Shown here piece after piece: positions 62,485 through 64,000 of a stretch of DNA of 64,000 nt; the first letter of the stretch is position 1; each line of letters starts with the position of its first letter. The notes beneath the pieces were generated by a model, which searched no databases, was not told where the DNA came from, and saw nothing but the letters and a program-made list of their open reading frames with translations. The translations under genes and the position numbers were made by a program. This DNA is from Sarcomyxa edulis (taxonomy: Eukaryota; Basidiomycota; Agaricomycetes; Agaricales; Mycenaceae), in NCBI GenBank assembly GCA_009761415.1, contig QUOL01000016.1:372001-436000 (forward strand). The letters run 5' to 3'.

Positions 62485-62617
62485 TGAAAACGACTGCGCC
62501 AATGTCAAACTCAAAACGCACTGAGACCAAAATAGCCGCGCCCTGGCCGCGTTGGTTGCTTCTGCTTGTAGAAAAAACGTGACACAGTCTGAAACTACAC
62601 CCTCGTCGCTGCACGAA

Positions 62618-63359
62618 ATGGCACCCACGAAAACAGGCAAAGCAGCTCCAGTTGCAAAGCCAAAGAAGGAAAAGATAAACCATCCTGCATCTAGGAAAGC
62701 AGGTCAATTAGCTCGAAATTCACTCCGGAAAGGTAAACTTGGGAATTTGGCCTCGAAGAGTCGACAGAAACAGCATTCGTTGGGTGCGTATCATCTTCAC
62801 ATCCAGGGAGACGTTGACTGATATCTATGCATTGATAGTGGATGTCTATGGATTTTTTTACCACGCGATGCCGGAGGATGGGAGTGTGTTAACGCTAGAG
62901 GCGCTGCATAGTTTGGTCAAGGATATATGGCTGACGAGACATGATCTGGAACTAGAGGAAGAGAGAGCTGCGAGAAGAAAGGGAAGACCAAAGAGTGTTA
63001 AAGAGGCTAAACTGGAGGATATCAATGCGAGGGAGATGGATGAATACCGGACTGGAATGGGTACGTTCTTATTCTGTCTCCACCACCTGCCTAGCCGTCT
63101 TAACACTCGAATCGCAGAGGTCCCTGATCTTACACATTCAAAAAACGTCGAGCTGTTCCATCGATGGGACCAAAAAGAAGTAGCTTTCATTCAGCAACTT
63201 CGCTTCATCCGGATATTCAGAGACGAGCCTGAGGTTATCGTCGTATCACGACCCGGGAAACATCAGACCCTCCTCGATGCTGCTAAAGCCGCAGAAGAAG
63301 AAAAGGCCATGCAGATGGACCTCGACGACGAAGCTCCTACTCTGCTGGACTCGAGATGA
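62618..63359 (+). CDS. TMA16: Translation machinery-associated protein 16
   Basis: Three exons: MAPTKTGKAAPVAKPKKEKI with HPASRKAGQLARNSLRK, then VDVYGFFYHAMPEDGSVLTL with LVKDIWLTRHDLELEEERAA, then VPDLTHSKNVELFHRWDQKE with RFIRIF, ending at 63359. The strongly basic N terminus and the HPxSRKA motif are typical of TMA16, a protein of pre-60S ribosome particles. Length of about 185-190 residues is normal for the family. Confidence 0.88.
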
Positions 63360-63712
63360 CCCCTACCATGAGGACTACTCGGCGATTCATGCCAATGACT
63401 CCTGCCATGCTGTAGTCGCAATACCTGCATGTAAATACTGCCATTTTCTACATCATATCTAGCATGCGAGAACCGTAGATCTATCCTAGAGAGTATGTTT
63501 CAAGATGAGCTTTACAGGATGATGATCATGAAAGCTTGAAGTTATTTCGCCTGGCTGGAGCCAAACACGGCTCCGACTCCTGACACTGCGGTATTCATCG
63601 AAGCAATCACCAGCGAACACAACGCGAACTACCCCAATCCCAATCTTGACTTGATATCCACGTACCAGCATCTCTAGAATATACCCAAAGTAAACTCTCT
63701 CTCGTCGCCATC
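63360..63712. other. Intergenic region between TMA16 and ARPC2
   Basis: Both genes are on the plus strand, so this is the TMA16 3' region and the ARPC2 promoter. No gene or repeat is seen. Confidence 0.5.
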
Positions 63713-64000
63713 ATGATTCTCCTCGAAGTGAGTGCTCATTCGAGACGTATTCCTCCGATTCTTGACATCTTTATGTGTGTATAGGCACACAATGTCATTA
63801 TCCACACCACGCTCTCCGAGAAAATTATAAAGTAAGTCATCACCATCATCTTTCAACTTCTCTCCCAACCCACAGCCCACAGACCCTCCTCTCTCGATGT
63901 ACAATTCGTCGACTACGACAGCGTCCGGTTCCATCTCTCTACCCCAGAACGCAAGACGCTCCTCCTTCTGTCCATGCACATCAGATGCTGGGATGATCTC
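63713..64000 (+). CDS. ARC35: ARP2/3 complex subunit 2 (p34), 5' part only
   Basis: The start MILLE (63713-63727), then AHNVIIHTTLSEKII and PSSLDVQFVDYDSVRFHLST, continuing to the end of the window. ILLE...I...TL and D.V.F.DYD.V..H.S are the ARPC2 N-terminal pattern. The second intron needs the acceptor at CCCACAG (just before ACCCTCC) to keep the frame. The subunit anchors the ARP2/3 complex to the mother actin filament. The gene runs off the window. Confidence 0.8.

Overview
The window is nuclear DNA of a filamentous basidiomycete, most likely an Agaricomycete. Almost every gene is cut by many 45-75 nt GT-AG introns, genes are tightly packed on both strands, and a Kyakuja-Dileera-Zisupton (KDZ) type transposase with cysteine clusters is present. 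No sequence search could be run, so all names come from reading the translated exons.

The outstanding object is a 13,957 bp DNA transposon at 1691-15647. It has 53 bp terminal inverted repeats (42/53 identical), a perfect 8 bp target duplication (GAGAGCAG, 1683-1690 and 15648-15655), and a large array of short inverted motifs (CACCATA / TAYGGTG) inside each end. Its cargo is five spliced genes: a 1016-residue cysteine-cluster/KDZ transposase (10390-13672, +) and four unknown genes (3289-4295 -, 5280-5945 +, 5969-8274 -, 9132-10268 -, 13706-14232 - counting the coiled-coil gene), plus a tRNA-like sequence. The element sits in the last exon of a small single-pass membrane protein gene (1028-1749). 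The displaced tail of that exon lies in frame directly after the right target duplication (15656-15720), so the empty site can be read from the window itself.

Outside the element the region is ordinary housekeeping territory. 16.0-29.9 kb carries an SLC35F-type transporter, the U2AF large subunit, an amidase, COX23, FIS1, an unknown gene, an HNH-nuclease-domain protein and the Fe-S assembly ATPase NBP35. 30.1-44.7 kb carries a cell-wall-integrity MAP kinase (SLT2 type), symplekin, V-ATPase subunit G, a Zn2Cys6 transcription factor, and ribosomal proteins P2 and S15. 45.4-52.3 kb carries a vacuolar M20 carboxypeptidase with three copies of its terminal exon, mitochondrial ribosomal protein mL44 (MRPL3) and histone H2A. 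52.8-64 kb carries an M50B-like membrane peptidase, an FAD monooxygenase, a Zds1-type protein, MOZART1, TMA16 and the start of ARPC2.

Several housekeeping genes are head to head over very short spacers (HNH/NBP35 48 bp; symplekin/VMA10 133 bp; MZT1/TMA16 133 bp; RPP2/RPS15 395 bp). Three genes (VMA10, RPS15, histone H2A) have a first coding exon that consists of the start codon only. Exon edges given here were inferred by eye from splice sites, phase and family similarity.
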